From the NCBI GenBank assembly GCA_037043015.1, contig CM073329.1, forward strand, positions 8,262,648 through 8,326,647: DNA of 64,000 bases, written 5' to 3'. Both the position numbers and the translations under genes were made by a program. The notes beneath the pieces are model-generated. The model saw only the letters and a program-made list of their open reading frames with translations, did not search any database and was not told where the DNA came from. The first letter of the stretch is position 1, and every line of letters starts with the position of its first letter. Below, one piece after another: positions 35,699 to 50,848 of this stretch. The DNA is from Bryum argenteum. Taxonomy: Eukaryota > Streptophyta > Bryopsida > Bryales > Bryaceae.

Positions 35699-36735
35699 TA
35701 ACCCCTAAAAATCCAAGAGGACCAAATGGGGCTTTTGCTATTTTGGGCAGCCTAATTTAATGGGTTAAAAGTAGTACTTTTGTCTAGATTCTTTGATGGG
35801 TGCTCCCTATACTGTAAAGTTTATGTGGTAAAAGTTGCAAAGCCACATTCCAATTTTTGAGCCTTCTACAACAATTCTTGGTTTGTGAGCCGAACTAGGG
35901 CAGTTAAAATTTAGTAATTTTTTGAGATTTTCTTTTGGAAATATGTTCATAACCAAATTCACTACTTAAGTTCCAAAGGGCCACAAGTCACACAGAGTAC
36001 CACTTTTACAAGGGCAACCTCCAAAAGTGTAAAAAACAATCTTGACGATGCCCGAAAAATCTTAGGAGACAAACTTTGGATGTTATAATCTCGCAAACGG
36101 TAAACATCCAACAGTCAGTTCTCATAGAAGTAACTAAAAATAGTCTTGGATATGAGATCTTACGGTTGGGAGTTAGAAAAAGAGTTTTTTTTTTTTTTTT
36201 TTTTTTTTTACACCCCCGAGAGTGCATAGAGGTAGAGAATCGCAGTTTTGATGTTTCAAGCTCCCAAAAACACACAAGAATCTTTACGGGTTAAGATGAT
36301 TCTATCAACCACTTGTTAGGTACTTGTGTCATTTTAATCTGTATTACTCATTTCAAAAATGATTTTTTGGCTAAAAATACCCCAAGGACATTCAGGGGTA
36401 AAGTAATGATTTGGATATTAGCATTTTTCTAAAAACCCATAAAAAAAAAATATTAGATTTAAACACCCATTTTTTGACTTGAATCGTGAATTTCCAGATT
36501 CATGAAGGTTTCAAAATTGGACTTTGGCTCTGCAAATTTACTACATACATTGTAAATAAGCTTGCCGACACTTTGGGCTCAAACGCTCGCCACATTGCAA
36601 AGTGTTAGACTTGATTTGGGACCCAAAGTTTGTTATCTCATTAAAAAAAAATTTGGATGAAGAAGATATAGATTTATAAAGTTTTAAGTAGTCATCAAAA
36701 ATGCCGTTTTTCTACATTTGGCATGTCTAGGGGCT
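35699..36735. mobile_element. Nested relics of TTAACCCCTAAA elements
   Basis: TTAACCCCTAAAAATCC at 35699 and ACGGGTTAA at about 36285-36293 bound one piece. A second piece runs from AGGGGTAA (about 36395) to CTAGGGGCTAA (about 36735). The second piece reappears in reverse at 63480-63830, with the same neighbour junction (GTAATGATTTGGAT beside the terminal repeat). Parts also resemble 44530-44890 and 45240-45560. No open frame is meaningful. Confidence 0.6.
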
Positions 36736-37129
36736 AAAGGTGGTTCCACCTATAAATGTTTATTTATGCATTTAAACTCAATTAGGCTAAAATGATGTTA
36801 TTTCATATGCGATTTTGGTGTAAAAAATGTGCCACATTGGCACTAATGTCATTTTAGAAGCATAGCTAATTATACCTCCTAAATGGCACGTTTCTCTAGC
36901 ATCACTTTTTAGTCTCCTCCATAATCACTTTTACTCTCATAATCAATAAAAGGATGCCATCAAATTCCCTACGATCGCATGTTTTTAACAATTTGTGACC
37001 TTTCGATGTTCTTCAATGGCCGTATAAGAACACCTAAGGGTAATGGTCTAAAACACTCCTCTTCAATGCTCTTAAAAAATACAATCAATGTTCTTGAAGG
37101 ACCTCGAGTAATCAACTTTGGTGACATTG

Positions 37130-37375
37130 TTACTGTTTGAATGAGTTTCTTCCTACACTTTTAGTTAGAATAATTTTTTCGATATTGTTTTCGCTTGAAT
37201 GTGTAGGAGCCACATATAGTAGTTGCTCAATGTCAAATATGTCTCGAATATTTTCACCGGTGGGGTAAGCGGCGATGAAGAAGTTGGTTGTCTCCGTAGA
37301 CACACTCATGAGGGCTTGCCGGCAGCTGGGTTTAGGTGTTGGCTTGCACAAATGGTATACACCGGATCCTTCCTA
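37130..37375 (+). pseudogene. Decayed RWP-RK relic (F)
   Basis: Carries the GAATGTGTAG|GAGCCACA acceptor context of exon 2 of the double-RWP-RK genes. Recognisable but broken downstream words follow: GTTGGTTGTCTCCGTAGACA and ATGAGGGCTTGCCGGCA. Frameshifts and the loss of a clean RWP codon run make it non-coding. It sits 2 kb upstream of intact copy B, as relic E does upstream of copy D. Confidence 0.65.
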
Positions 37376-37569
37376 AAACTCTTTCCATTACACTAAAAGT
37401 GATCATATGAAAGTAAATAAGTTCAAAACGTTCATGAATATTTGTCTTTCGATAAAATAATTCTCAACACCCGTTCAAGACCAAAAATGTTTCTTCAACA
37501 AAAATACTACCTTTTGACCACATTCGAAGGCGAGAAACCATGTTATGGAGTTTTGGTGTTATACAATTT

Positions 37570-37614
<45 letters not shown>

Positions 37615-39445
37615 TTGGGAAAACATGGATGATATTGAAGACGTGTCATTTTATATGCAATAATATTCTGAATTTGAGCTAAAAAACGAGCTTGCAAAAT
37701 GACAAATTTTAGGACGTGACCAAAATGGCACATTTAGAACGTGGCCAAACTGGCACATTAAGGTTTTGGCAAAATGGCAGAAGAGATAGGGCCACTTTAA
37801 CTGTATTGAGGTTGCTTCGAGAAACCCAAGGATTTTTAAATGTTAAAAGCTCTTAAATTTGATCATTTTGGTGACGAACCATAACTTTGAAGAACCAAAA
37901 CTTCTTCATCCAATGGAGTTCTTGAGAAGTTTCTTTAGGACAAATCAAGTCTACTTTTTGTCGTTGAAGTCCTGGTACATTCCAAGATGGTATGCGTATA
38001 ATGTATGCATTGTTGTGCCCGTTTGTGAATGTAAGGCATGTTACACCATTGCATGCCTAAAAGTTGAATGAAAAATTAAATTTTCATGATCAATCATTCT
38101 TGCAAATAGAATCTAAGAATATGCTAAAACATTATGTACTTGTTTTGGTTCAATATTCTTTTTGATATTAGAAATCTGAAGGTATCTCTACCTAAGAGAA
38201 TCTAAGCAAAATTCGCTTTTTTTGAGGAATTGTAACTACTTCAATCACCATTGCAAAACATCATCAAAACATCATCAATAAAAGGGATCTAGCTTTGGAC
38301 TATATTTCTTTTAGTGTGGGGGTGTTGTGAGTTTGTCACCATTGCAAGGCTATTATTTAATCATAAATACTTTTTGAGTGAGCATTATTTGCATAAGAGT
38401 GTTATTGAGATAAAAGTAAACAACTCTCTAGTTGGTTATCTTCATGTATGAAAACCTCCATGTTTTTCTGTAATTCAAAATGTAAGCTTTGTGGTTACGT
38501 CCTACAATCATTCATTGGTCTTAATCAATACTTGCTATGTATTTCAGTTTTATTCTTGTTGCAATAAATATATTAACTATATTGAATATGAGGATAAAAC
38601 ATGACCCCTTAAGATTGGTGGGCAAAGACACTAGTGAAATACATTGTTTTTACAACATGTCTACCATATCTTTTCTAGATTCTATTATCCATGATGAAGT
38701 TATGGTTAGTCATCAAGGACAATCTCAATTGTAGTAAACACCCATTCCTACTAATGAGGTGTAAGATCGTATTGCTTGCAATGTATTTGATCGAAATATG
38801 GAAGTATTGAGGCAAGGGGTTTTATAACGTATTCTTAAAGTGGCCTATGAATATGAGCATCATTACAAGGAGACTTTCAGATGGCCTAAGTCTCTATTAT
38901 TATGGCAAGTCAATAATGTCCAACAATACCATTAGCATCAAGATACCAAAGTTATGAAAATATATTAAAAAATCAATGAAATATTGATGTACCAACTTTT
39001 TTATGGATCAATATTCTTGAAATTCTAAAAGATGCTAAACGTTCCCAAATAAACTTCAAATCAAAATAAAATCAATGATATCGTTAAAATCAAGCAAAGT
39101 GCAATGATGTACTACAACATTTTATGTGCAACATGACAAATACACCATTGTATTACTCTAATAATGAGACAATATATTGTTTCATAGAAGAAGTGCATTG
39201 TTACATGTACATGGCCATGATGATCATTAGCCCCCATTAATTTGCAAGGCGGCAAAACTTGCAAGATGTCAATTCCTTGCTGTAGGGGGCTAATGATAGC
39301 TTTCCCCTCTCTCCCATCCCGGCTAACTTGGGCTTCAAGCGCATCGCCGAGCTCATCAAAACTTTGCCCGGGCTTCACATTCAGCAAACACGCCAAGAGT
39401 AAGCATCACACAACCAAACTCCCGGTGTAGCAAACTCGCAGCGCA
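37130..39445. repeat. Segmental duplicate of ~48.59-50.85 kb
   Basis: The order relic RWP-RK exon, gene-free block, conserved 5' flank, RWP-RK gene is the same here (F to B) and at 48590-50851 (E to D). Shared words include CAAAACTTCTTCATCCAATG, ATCTAAGAATATGCTAAAAC and ATTTGCAAGGCGG. Part of the block (about 38370-38500) also recurs around 47350-47960, split there by a MITE. A poly-T tract lies at 37570-37608. No gene lies within the gene-free part. Confidence 0.8.
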
Positions 39446-40892
39446 ATGGTGAGCTGCTTCAACCCCTTGATCATATGAGATCATGCAACTCGTGTGCTTG
39501 TATTGCTTGAGTGATCAAAGTTTGTGATGCTACTCTTGTTTGAGTTAGTTTTGTGATGCATTTGCCGCGGGAATGAGCCTTTGATGTTGTTTCGGATGGA
39601 TTGTGTAGGCGCCTCAGCAACAACAGTTAACAATTGCGAGGGTGGCGGCATGTTTTCGCCTGACTGAGGTAGCCGCAGCAAGGGAGTTGGGTGTCTCACT
39701 GGAGACACTGAAGAGGGCTTGCTGGCACTTTGGATTGAGGCACTGGCCTGTACGAGAGGTACACCATATCCTTGCGGGTTTTGTGATGTCGTTGTAGTCT
39801 AAGTCGAATTCAGGGTCTGAATTCAAGGTCTGTAATTTGTCAAACATGGAGAGAGAGAATTTTGAATTGGCTTTGTGAAGCCGAAATGGTAGAGAGAGTA
39901 TGTTGGTGGAAGAGCCAAATTGTTGTGAGTGTTGAGTTGACAGCCAATTCGGTTGAGAGTGCTACAATGTTGAGCGTACGGAGTAGGATAATTTGCCTGT
40001 GGTTGAGAAAGGAGAGTTCAGGTTGTAGAGTGAAACCCGGATAGGGATTGGAGTGAAAATTGTAATTCTTCCCTTGATTTCAATTCCTATGCAACAAGGC
40101 GAGAATATTTAAATGTGTGTGTAGGCTAGGAAAGTAAAGAGTTGTATGCGCGGCCTACAAGCTATAGCCGTGGATGTAGAAGGAGCTGGCCGAGAGCTTG
40201 CGGCAATTTATTTGCAGCATGTGATGGCAGAATTGGACAAAAGTCCAACTCCCGTGAGACACACAAGGGTAAGTAACCCAACATTGTGAATTTTCGAACC
40301 TGTCATCACTGTTTGTAGCGATTGAATACTTAGTTTGGGCACAATGCAAGAAAGCTTTGCTCGCACTATGACTATGGCAACCAGTTTCTAGACTTCAGTG
40401 TTTATCTTCAACCAAATCAACCATTTCTTTTTGAAGTCAGCTTACACTGCTCAAATTTTTACATTGCAATTATTTACATTGGTCAAATGTTGATTTGTAG
40501 TTGAGTTTTCCAATGAAATATTCATTGATTTCGGTTAGAATGTGCAGCGGCCTCAGCATTTGAGGATCACGGATCTGTTCCCTTACTTTTCTCTCACTCT
40601 GACCGAAGCGGCGAGGGAGCTGCATGTCTCGCAGTCGACTCTCAAGAAGGAATGTCGAGGGCTCGGGGTGAAGCGCTGGCCCGGTCGCAGTGTATGCATA
40701 CTACAACACATTCAAGTCCTTTTGCTTTTTAACACATTGAATTCATTTTTGCAAATTGTACATGATCCGATCATTGTTTGATGTTTGCAGGCGAGGTGCT
40801 TGGTGAGCAGAGTGGAAGAACTGCTGGATGCCATTGGAAGAGGAGGAGATGTGGAGGTTTATGACCTAACCCAACCGGGTGAAAGAGAATGA
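39446..40892 (+). CDS. Tandem double RWP-RK domain protein, copy B
   Basis: Second intact member of the family. Exons: 39446-39448 (ATG only), 39609-39758, 40125-40268, 40548-40691, 40791-40892, giving 180 residues in frame. The first unit reads VAAARELGVSLETLKRACWH and FGLRHWPVRE. The second reads DLFPYFSLTLTEAARELHVS and LGVKRWPGRS. The C-terminal exon (starting ARCLVSRVEELLDAI) is nearly identical to that of copy A. An in-frame TAG lies 18 bases upstream of the ATG, which supports the start. The intron after exon 2 carries about 290 extra bases (about 39773-40065) absent from A and C, possibly a transposon fragment. The 3' flank to about 41795 matches unit A. Expected to be a nuclear DNA-binding protein; targets unknown. 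Confidence 0.82.
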
Positions 40893-42806
40893 TCTGTTGT
40901 GCTGATAGAAGCCCTACCGCTCCAGGATCTTTACATGGTAAGGAGTTATGATACATGAATCAATTTTGCTTGCAACGTTAAGTTTTTCCTTCTAAGTGAC
41001 TATTTCTACACTCAGACCATACAATTATGTGTGTAGATCGTGTGTAAATAGACAATCACTTATGGATGGGGCTGGAGCTAGTATAGTGTATGACCGACAC
41101 TAATTATACTATGGAAAAAATAGCAAGCCACGGTTTTTGAGGACAAGTAGACAAACATGACTCAAACTTACAACTCTTTGAGTGTTGATGTTGGAACACT
41201 AACTTGTTTGAATCCTTTGTCTTGATGTTTGGCCGTGTGAGGAATGTCCGTCTCGGTTTGCATAGGAACTGTCTCTAATGTAGCATACAAATGGATTTGT
41301 TGCATAGTAATGCACTTGATTGTCGGTTGTGGTTGTGTAAAAGTCAATTTCAGAGAGGGTTCTTTCATTTTTCATTCCATTTTTCTATTCGGAGAGAGTT
41401 AGTTAGTTCAATATACAATTGAATGATCAACTTGAATTTCCATCATCCCCTACTAAACTCAAATGGTCTGCATGTATGGGTCAAGGTGAAATTTCATGCC
41501 ATGCATGGAAAACATGAATCTGGGCTTCAACAGGATCATTCTGTCCCTATACAACATCATGTGCAGGAAACGGCCCACGGTTAAGGCCACTGTGGATCCA
41601 ACCAGGATTGGTAGAAATAGAGGTTCTTTATTGTTTGATGAAGAATGGGAAGTAGTATTCAAGAGGCCAAAATGACTAGAGTGAATATACTTTGAGGCTA
41701 CTCATATTTTTATCCCTAGGTGGGTTAGGATTATGTTTATATTTTCTTACCTTCACTTTTACATCCACATGACCAATGTAACCTAGAGAAAATCTAGACT
41801 TAGATTCACATGGTAGTACGCTAGTATTAAATACAAAGGCTAGCTTTTGGAAAGAGAAGAAGCAAGTGAAGATTCTTGTACCAAAAATCCTAATGGTGAA
41901 GAAAAATTGGTCTTTTACATCATAGATTTTTTTTAGAAAATAGAAAGGTCACTCAACTTTGATTTAGAGCACAATTGGAGAATAAGTGAGGACATATCAA
42001 TATTATAGGCAAATTTGAGCCTTGAGAGTGGATTAGTTCAAAACAATATGAGAATTTTGAAACACGGAGGGATATAAGACAATATAAAACATTTATACAA
42101 TAAGCAGTATGTGTAAGCTTCATAGCCTACAATTTGAGTAATGGCAATCTTATAAGAAGCAGAAGGATCTATTTTTGGCCACACTTGTGTTGAAGGGCTG
42201 ATAAGAAACTATCAACACATACTCACCCTCTTGTAGTGACATCTCCATGCTTCTTCTAAGTGACTGTGTTCTTGTGCATAGTAGGTAACATGTTCAATAG
42301 TCTTGCAAAATGAGATTGGAAGATTATCTCTAGAGAAGTAAGCGGAGTAGTTTTAGACAAATTCGCAAAGCCTTTAGAAAACCTATAATGGTAGGATTAT
42401 GGTTCTTAGACTCTACTTAACATATTCATAAGAATTTCAAGGAATATTGTAAGCGTTCTAAAAGTGTCTATTTCATAATTCATGTATGGGGTATAGTTGT
42501 AAATGGACTTGAAGGCTAGTTTGAATTGATAGAAAGGGAAGCAATATATATCAATTTGAAATTTTGAATCATGTCATAGTTGGCATTTCTTAATTCAAAT
42601 TTGTGGTAATTGTTTCAATGTGTAGACGCCCTTCTACAAGATGTGTATTGATGTAGATGGGCAAAGATATGTGGAATCCACATGGTTTTTGATGCAGGCA
42701 TCCCCTTGGCATACCCGACCTATACTATATGTGTTTCAATTTGAGCAAACCAACTCAAAACATCCTCTTCAAAGACTAACAAAACCACAGGTTTTTTACC
42801 ACAAGT
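40893..42806. other. 3' flank of copy B, then gene-free DNA
   Basis: Bases 40893-41795 match the unit A flank, including a GATGTTGGAACACTAACTTG-type block and AACATGAATCTGGGCTTCAA. After about 41795 the match ends. No gene or clear repeat was seen to 42806. Confidence 0.7.
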
Positions 42807-43192
42807 TCTTTGGAAGCTAGATAGATAGATAGAAACTCCGGTCCCTTTCTAAGGGGCCGGCGTGAATGAAGTGTCCGTTCGTAATGCTAATATCCCGATG
42901 GCCACCGGACAAGGGGAAATTGGAACAATACTACTTCCCCCTCTCGAGGGTGGACACTATAACTACGCTAGTTTTTAGCCTAGTTACTAGTGCCTTGAGG
43001 ATACTTGACATAGTATCCCCCAAAGGACTTTGAGGTACCCATACAACAAGGTCCAAGGACCCCCCACAATAGTTGGGTGGACTATAGTGGTGAGCACCAC
43101 GCCAGCATGGGGAATGGAACCCACAACCTCCTCAATGGGGGCCATGAGCCCCAACCACCAAGCCAAGGCTTGTGGTGCCTCTTTGGAAGCTA
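42807..43192 (-). mobile_element. tRNA-derived SINE, second full copy, 13-bp TSDs
   Basis: The minus-strand element 42820-43179 is flanked by TCTTTGGAAGCTA at 42807-42819 and 43180-43192. It has the same head, tail hairpin and (TATC)n end as the copy at 20227-20583 and is about 360 bp. Distinct target duplications show two independent insertions. The region from 43193 to 45634 is gene-free and includes repeat-like parts at 44530-44890 and 45240-45560. Confidence 0.93.
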
Positions 43193-45634
43193 CCAAGGAA
43201 CAAGAGTTACATAGAGCATGACTTTAGCACCTCATGGGCGTGATAATAGTTGAAGAAATCATTGCACAACATAGAGGGGGGGGGGCGGTTTTCCAATACA
43301 CCATACCCATGTGTTCTTTGTTATTCGTTGTTAAACAATTAAGTTCCAATGTAATGTTGAATCAATATAGTAGTAATGTTTTTTGAATCGCAAAGAGCCA
43401 CAAAGGCTCACCCTTGAATGGTTTAACGCTTCTTAATCTGAATCAAGTTTTTATAGGGGCTCATATCATGAAACAAGAGGAATATATAATAAAAGTTTAA
43501 TATTTGTATTTTCTCCGTAGGACAACGGCACAAGCTTCTTGAAAAAATAGTCTTTGCAAGAAATAAAATTGGATAACTGAAGGTCTTTCACTTGTAAGTG
43601 TCTATTTAAGCATTAAGAAATTTGTGAGAATTGAATGGACATGATATATTAATTTATATATGTGCCACATAAGTATTGCAAAGGAAAATGAAATTTGAAG
43701 TGTATTGTATGTATTCATGAAAAGAATCAATGTAGAAAATGGGTATCATTCTAACTTTGTTCCTATGTGGTTGGAACTTGGGATTTACTACATCTTGTAA
43801 ATTCAAGCTTTTTTATTGGTTGGAGTGCTTTGACTTTAGGACTACATGGATTACATGAGAGGTGGCTTGATGTGAAGTTGTAAGGGATGGTATTGGATAT
43901 AGGGACAATATTGGGTGAAGGTACCTAAGTAGAAATTAATGTAGTCAATTTTTCATAACAAAAGCATTGTATTGAAAGATGATTGTTACAGGTCTTCACT
44001 GCCACCTTCTAATATCAATTAGGTCATAGTCAAATAGTTTACTGTGTTTTCATACTTTCAGTCATCGGATTTTCAACCTAGCTACTAGTGCCACAAAAAA
44101 GTTCAGGGGTCGGATCTTCATCATGTGTGAGATCATAATGTTCAAAGTTGGTATAAAAAGTTTTCTGGGCACTGTTTAGAAGGCACAGACTACTTTGTGT
44201 AAAGGAGAACTTAATGATTGTTACCCCAAAAAAGAATTCTCATACTTTCTTCTATGTAGAGATGACTAAGTTGAGCATTCCCATTTAGCATTTTGGAGTC
44301 TTATCTGACTTTTAAAACCTTTGTGCAATTTATTTTTTAGAAGAAGGTATGAAATCAACAATATAGAAAAACATGAATAACGTCAAACATATTTTCTAGA
44401 AGGAAAAATAGTGAGTAAGTACATTTGTATGTTTGTGACTCTTTAAAAGAAACAACTCAAAAACTTCGTAAAACTCAAATTTTCACAAATTTTGAAAGAA
44501 ATAAAGGTAAAATTATAAAAAAACACTGAAACTGGTTGTTGTTATTTTTGGAGGCTGCCCTTGTTGAGTATACAAATCCACCAATTCTGGTCACTTTGAA
44601 TTCTAAGCTTCAATATGATGGAGATCGTGCCAAAATCAAAAATAAATTAAAATCGATCAAATTATGCCAATATGAACAAAAAGAATTTCTGTCCCAATTG
44701 AGCCTAAAAGCAACAACTCGCAATTTAAAATCCCAAAAATTGAATTTGACTTTGCAAATTTTTGGACATACACCTTGTAGTATAAGGAACTCAGAGTAAA
44801 TTTCTTAAGCACAAAAATTGATTTTAACCCTTTTATCTAAGGTGCCCAAAAATCCAAAATCGCAAAAATCTTCTTAGGTTTTAACTTGTAAGGGGTTAAC
44901 AAAAGAAGTTCCTATTCAACTTCAACCTAGATGTAAACCTAGCCTATAAAGTAGTTTATAAACTAGAAAAATCAAACTTCATAAGTGGCTTCATAAAAAT
45001 TATGAGTGGATTCATATCATGTTGTACAAGCCTACATATTGAAAAGTGACCTCCAATTTTTATTAGTGGTGGTGTGTCCTATTCAACTTCAAACTCAAAT
45101 ATAGAAGTTGCATAACTTAATTGAACTTTTGACTCGCATTCAAATGCGGTTGGATACATAGTGCCTTCATATCTTTTTCAGCTTCAAATTAATAAAACAG
45201 TAGCATCAACATGTCTTTGTTTATTGAGAACTAGAAATTGTTTTTGAAGTTTTTGGAGGTTGCCCTTGTAAAAGTGGTAATCCTTTCTTGGAGGGACACT
45301 TTGGAACTTGAGTAGGGATTTTGTAACAAACATATCTCAAAAAAAGTTCAACAAAAGTTTAATTTCAAACTGCTGGTTATGGACTTCCAACCTGAAATGG
45401 CTTAGCAAATTTTACCACATACACTTTGCAGTATAGGGAGCACACAGTTAAAATCTTAGGCAAAAACATAACCTTTAACTCCTTCATTTAGACTGCCTGA
45501 AATAGAAGAAAACATGTTTTGGTTGCCATAAATACAGAGCAAACCATAAGAACAAAGGCCTTGCAAATGAATCAAACTAGGCTTCATGAGCCATGGGTTA
45601 CTTATAGGTTAACCTAATAATATATGTGTTAGTT

Positions 45635-46902
<1,268 letters not shown>

Positions 46903-47437
46903 CATTGTAATGCTGACTAGGGCAATGGTTCGTAGCAGCTACCATGGAGGCACCCTACAATCCGTGGGGACCTCCGAAGGCCGTTTTTGATCAGGAGAAA
47001 GTTCTGAATAGTGATTACCAGCAAATTAAATACCGATAGAATGGTGTCAATGATTGAGTTTCAAAATTCAGACATGGATTTGCATAGATCTTAGCAACCC
47101 AGTGTGGTCAGGTATTCAGATTCTATACTCTGTTCGGTGTTCGGACATATAGGCTCTTTCAAATTCATGCATGCAATCCATTATGCACCCAATTTCAATG
47201 CTCAGTCGCATTGATACAATTCCATCAGAAAGCGGGGAATGGAAACCAATGAACTTTTCATAACATTCGGCATATGATTAAAAAACGCATCACTTTCATT
47301 CAGAGAACACAAGGAAGTCTCATGAAGAGAAACTCCAACCTATTTTGAGCATCTAAACTTTGTTGAGTGAGTTTTATTTACCCAAGAGTGTTGTTGAGAT
47401 GGAGGACAACAACTTTCTAGTCGGTTATCTGCAAGTA

Positions 47438-47901
47438 AGCTTAATTATGTTAAAATGGCGTTATTCCTCATAAAATGACGCGTTTTGGGGGGCTTAAGAT
47501 GAAAAGAATAACATTGCTTTCTTGTTCATTTTTGACATCGAAGGAATTTTTTTTCTAAGCTCCCATTCAGAAATAAAAATGTTAGGGAACGGTCTTTAGA
47601 AATGTTTGCCTCTTGTCAAAACAATCCTTAACGGTCATTTATCCATATTGCCCTCTACCCCGAACCATCTAAAATTGTGTTATTCTCAAATTTTTTGTGG
47701 GAGTATAGAAATGAGTTGATATTATAGAGGACGTGTAATATTTAAAAACATGTCATCTTATACGCACAAATATTTGTGAGCTTGAGTTCAAAAATATGCC
47801 TCTAAAATGGAACGTTTTAAAACATAGCCAAAATGATACAATAGGGCCTTGAGAGAATGGCACAAAAGACTATAGCCATTTTAACGGGAATTGAGGTTAG
47901 A
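47438..47901. mobile_element. 464-bp MITE with TA target duplication
   Basis: The ends are inverted repeats around TTAAAATGGC. Related blocks at about 38450 and 49950 read CTTCAAGTATGAAAACC-like without an insertion, while here GCAAGTA precedes the element and TATGAAAACC follows it. That gives a TA duplication and marks precise insertion. A TA target suggests Tc1/mariner-type mobilisation (Stowaway-like), which is inference. Confidence 0.8.
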
Positions 47902-48492
47902 TATGAAAACCTCCATGTTTTCGTGTGATTAATAATGTAGGCTTTCTAATTACTTCTTATAGCGTTTTTGGTCATAATCAATACTTGCTATGCGATTCAT
48001 CTTATTTTTGTTGAAATAAATATGTTGACTATACATTTATTGAAATGTTAAGACATCAAATTCATATCAAAATAGGATTAATAATATTTTCTGAGCTAAG
48101 GAAAGTGCAATGATGCACTACAACATTTTATCTGCAACATGACAATACACTATTACATTACACTATCATGCACTAATAACGAGGCAATATATTGTTACGA
48201 AGAAGTAGTGCACGTTACTTGCAAGTTGCCATGTACCCATTAATTTGCAAGGCGGCGATTGCAAGATGTCAATCTCTTGCCGGGCTAATAACAACTTTGC
48301 CCATTATCCTACCCTCGCTACTTGGGCTTCACGCGGGCTTAGCTGAGCTCATCCAAACTTCTCCCACATATAACTAAGCTCACCCAAACTTCACTGGTGT
48401 TTAAGCATGCTATTGAGAGAAGAATTTAGCTCACTTGATCATTTGATGAGAGGTTTGGAGAGTGAGCAAACACACCAAGAGTAAAAAGTACG

Positions 48493-48832
48493 CAATGGTC
48501 TGGTGCTTTGACCCCATGATCTCTCATTGCTAGATCATGCAATTCCCAGATCATGCAACTCGTGTGGCTTTATTCCTCGAGTGATCAACTTTGGTGACGT
48601 TGTTAGCGTTTGAATGAGTTTCGTGATACACTTTTGGTTAGAATGAATTTTTCGATGTTAATTCCGTTGGAATGTGTAGGAGCGACATGTGGTAGTTGCT
48701 CAACAACACTTGTGGGTGTCAAATTTGTTAGAATATTTGCACCTAAGTGGGGTAAGAAGTTGGATGTCTCCGTAGACACCCTCATGAGGGCTTGGTGGCA
48801 GTTTGGTTGAGGCGCTTGTTTGCATGAGAGGT
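48493..48832 (+). pseudogene. Decayed RWP-RK relic (E)
   Basis: Keeps the leader-like CGCAATGGT start context, the GAATGTGTAG|GAG acceptor and broken exon 2 words (TTGGATGTCTCCGTAGACAC, ATGAGGGCTTGGTGGCA). The RWP codons are lost (TTGAGGCGCTTGTTTGCA followed by TGA). Exons 3-5 are absent. Confidence 0.65.
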
Positions 48833-50848
48833 AGACGAGATCCTTCCTAAAATTCTTCCTATGACACTATAAGTGATCATATGAAAGTAAACAAATTCAA
48901 AACGTTTAGGAATATTTGTCTATCCATAAAAATTTTTCAAGAGCACTTCAAGACCCAAAAAAATTCTTGAACAAAAACATTGCCTTTTGACCACACTCAA
49001 AGGTCAAAAACCATTATATTATGAAATTTTGGTGATATCGCAGATTATCTCCGATATATAGGAGGATGTGCATGATATTGAAAACGTGCCATTTTAAATG
49101 CATTAATATTATGAATCTGAGCTAACAAACATACCTGCAAAATGGCACATTTTAGAACCTGGCCAAAATAGCACATTATGGCTTTGGCAAAATGGCACAA
49201 GGAATAGCGCCATATTTATGGAATTGTCAAAGTTGCTTTGAGAAAGGAAATGATTTTTAAATGTAAATAGCTCCTAAATTTAATCAATATGGTGACAATC
49301 CAAAATTTTGAAGAACCAAAACTTCTTTATTTGATGTAGAATTTGACAAGTCTCTTTGGGTCCAAGTACAAATCAAGTCTATTTTTTGTGGTTGAAGTCC
49401 TATTACATTCCAAGATGGTATGAGTATAATGTGCATTGTTCACTGCCGGTTTGTAAATGTAAGACATATTTAACTGTTGCAGGCCTAGAATTTGGATAAA
49501 TAATTAACTTTTCATGATCAATTATTTCTTGCAAATGGAATCTAAGAATATGCTAAAACATTTTCTACTTGTTTCTGTTTAATATTCTTTTTGCTATGAG
49601 AAATCTGAAGGTATCTCCACTTAAAAGAATCTAAGCAAAATTCACTTTTTTTGAAGAGATGTAACTACTTCAATCACTATTGGAGATTAACTTTATTTGG
49701 TGTGTTGGATTCATCTCAATTCTAATTTTTCTGCTAAAAACTTGAATTATTCTAACGTGTTTTGAAGGCAAGGCATGCATTTCAGTAAACGGGATCTAGC
49801 TTTGGACTGTGTTTCTTTAAGTGTGGGGTGTTGTCAGTTTGTCACCATTGCAAGGTTATTATTTGAACATCAATACATTTTTGAGTAAGCTTTATTTGCA
49901 TAAGAGGGTTATTGAGATGAAGGTAAAAAATTGTCTAATTGGTTATCTTCAAGTATGAAAACCTCCATTTTGTTTCCTAATTTAGAATGTAAGCTCTATG
50001 GTTACTTCTTATAGTCTTTGGTCTTAATTGATACTTGATACTTACTTGGGTTTTATTCTTATTGAAATAAATATATTTTAACTATATTGAATATGAGGAT
50101 AAAACATGACCCCCTAAGATTGGTAGATAGAGACACTAATGAAATACATTGTTTTTACAACATGTCGACCATATCTTTTGTTGATTCTACCAGTCATGAT
50201 GTAGTTATGGTTAAGTTATCAAGAGAAATCTCAATCTTAGTACAAACCCATTTCTACTAGTGAGGTGTAAGATTATATTGCTTGCAATTTGATTGATTGA
50301 AATTTGGAATCATTGAGGCAAGGGGTTTTATGACTCTTTTTTAAGAGTAGCTTATTTGTATGAGAATCATTACAAGGTTTTCAGATAAACTTCAAATCAA
50401 AATAGGATCAATAATATCGTCAAAGTTAAGCAAAGTGCAATGTTGTACTACAACATTTTATGTACAACATGACAATACACCATTGTATTACTCTAATAAT
50501 GAGACAATATGTTGTTACAAAGAGGTAGTGCATGGTGACATGTATGTGGCCATCATGCCATGAAGTCATTAATTTGCAAGGCGGCGGTTGCAAGATGTCA
50601 ATTCCTTACTGTACGAGGGCTAATGACAACTTTGCCTACTATCTCATCCCGGCTAACTTGGGCTTCACGCGGGCTTAACTGAGCTCACCAAAACTTCACC
50701 CGAGCTTGACGCCATGTTTTACATGCTATTGAGAGGAGAGTTCACCTGACTTGATCATTTCATGAGAGATCTGGGGAGTGAGCAACATTTACCAAACACG
50801 CCAAGAGTAAGAAGCACACAAGCTCTCGTGAACCAAACTCGCAACACA

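Noticed and set aside
37464-37733. Frame with a poly-Lys run
   Set aside because: Translation of a homopolymer tract in intergenic DNA; same for 17163-17450 and 36006-36275.
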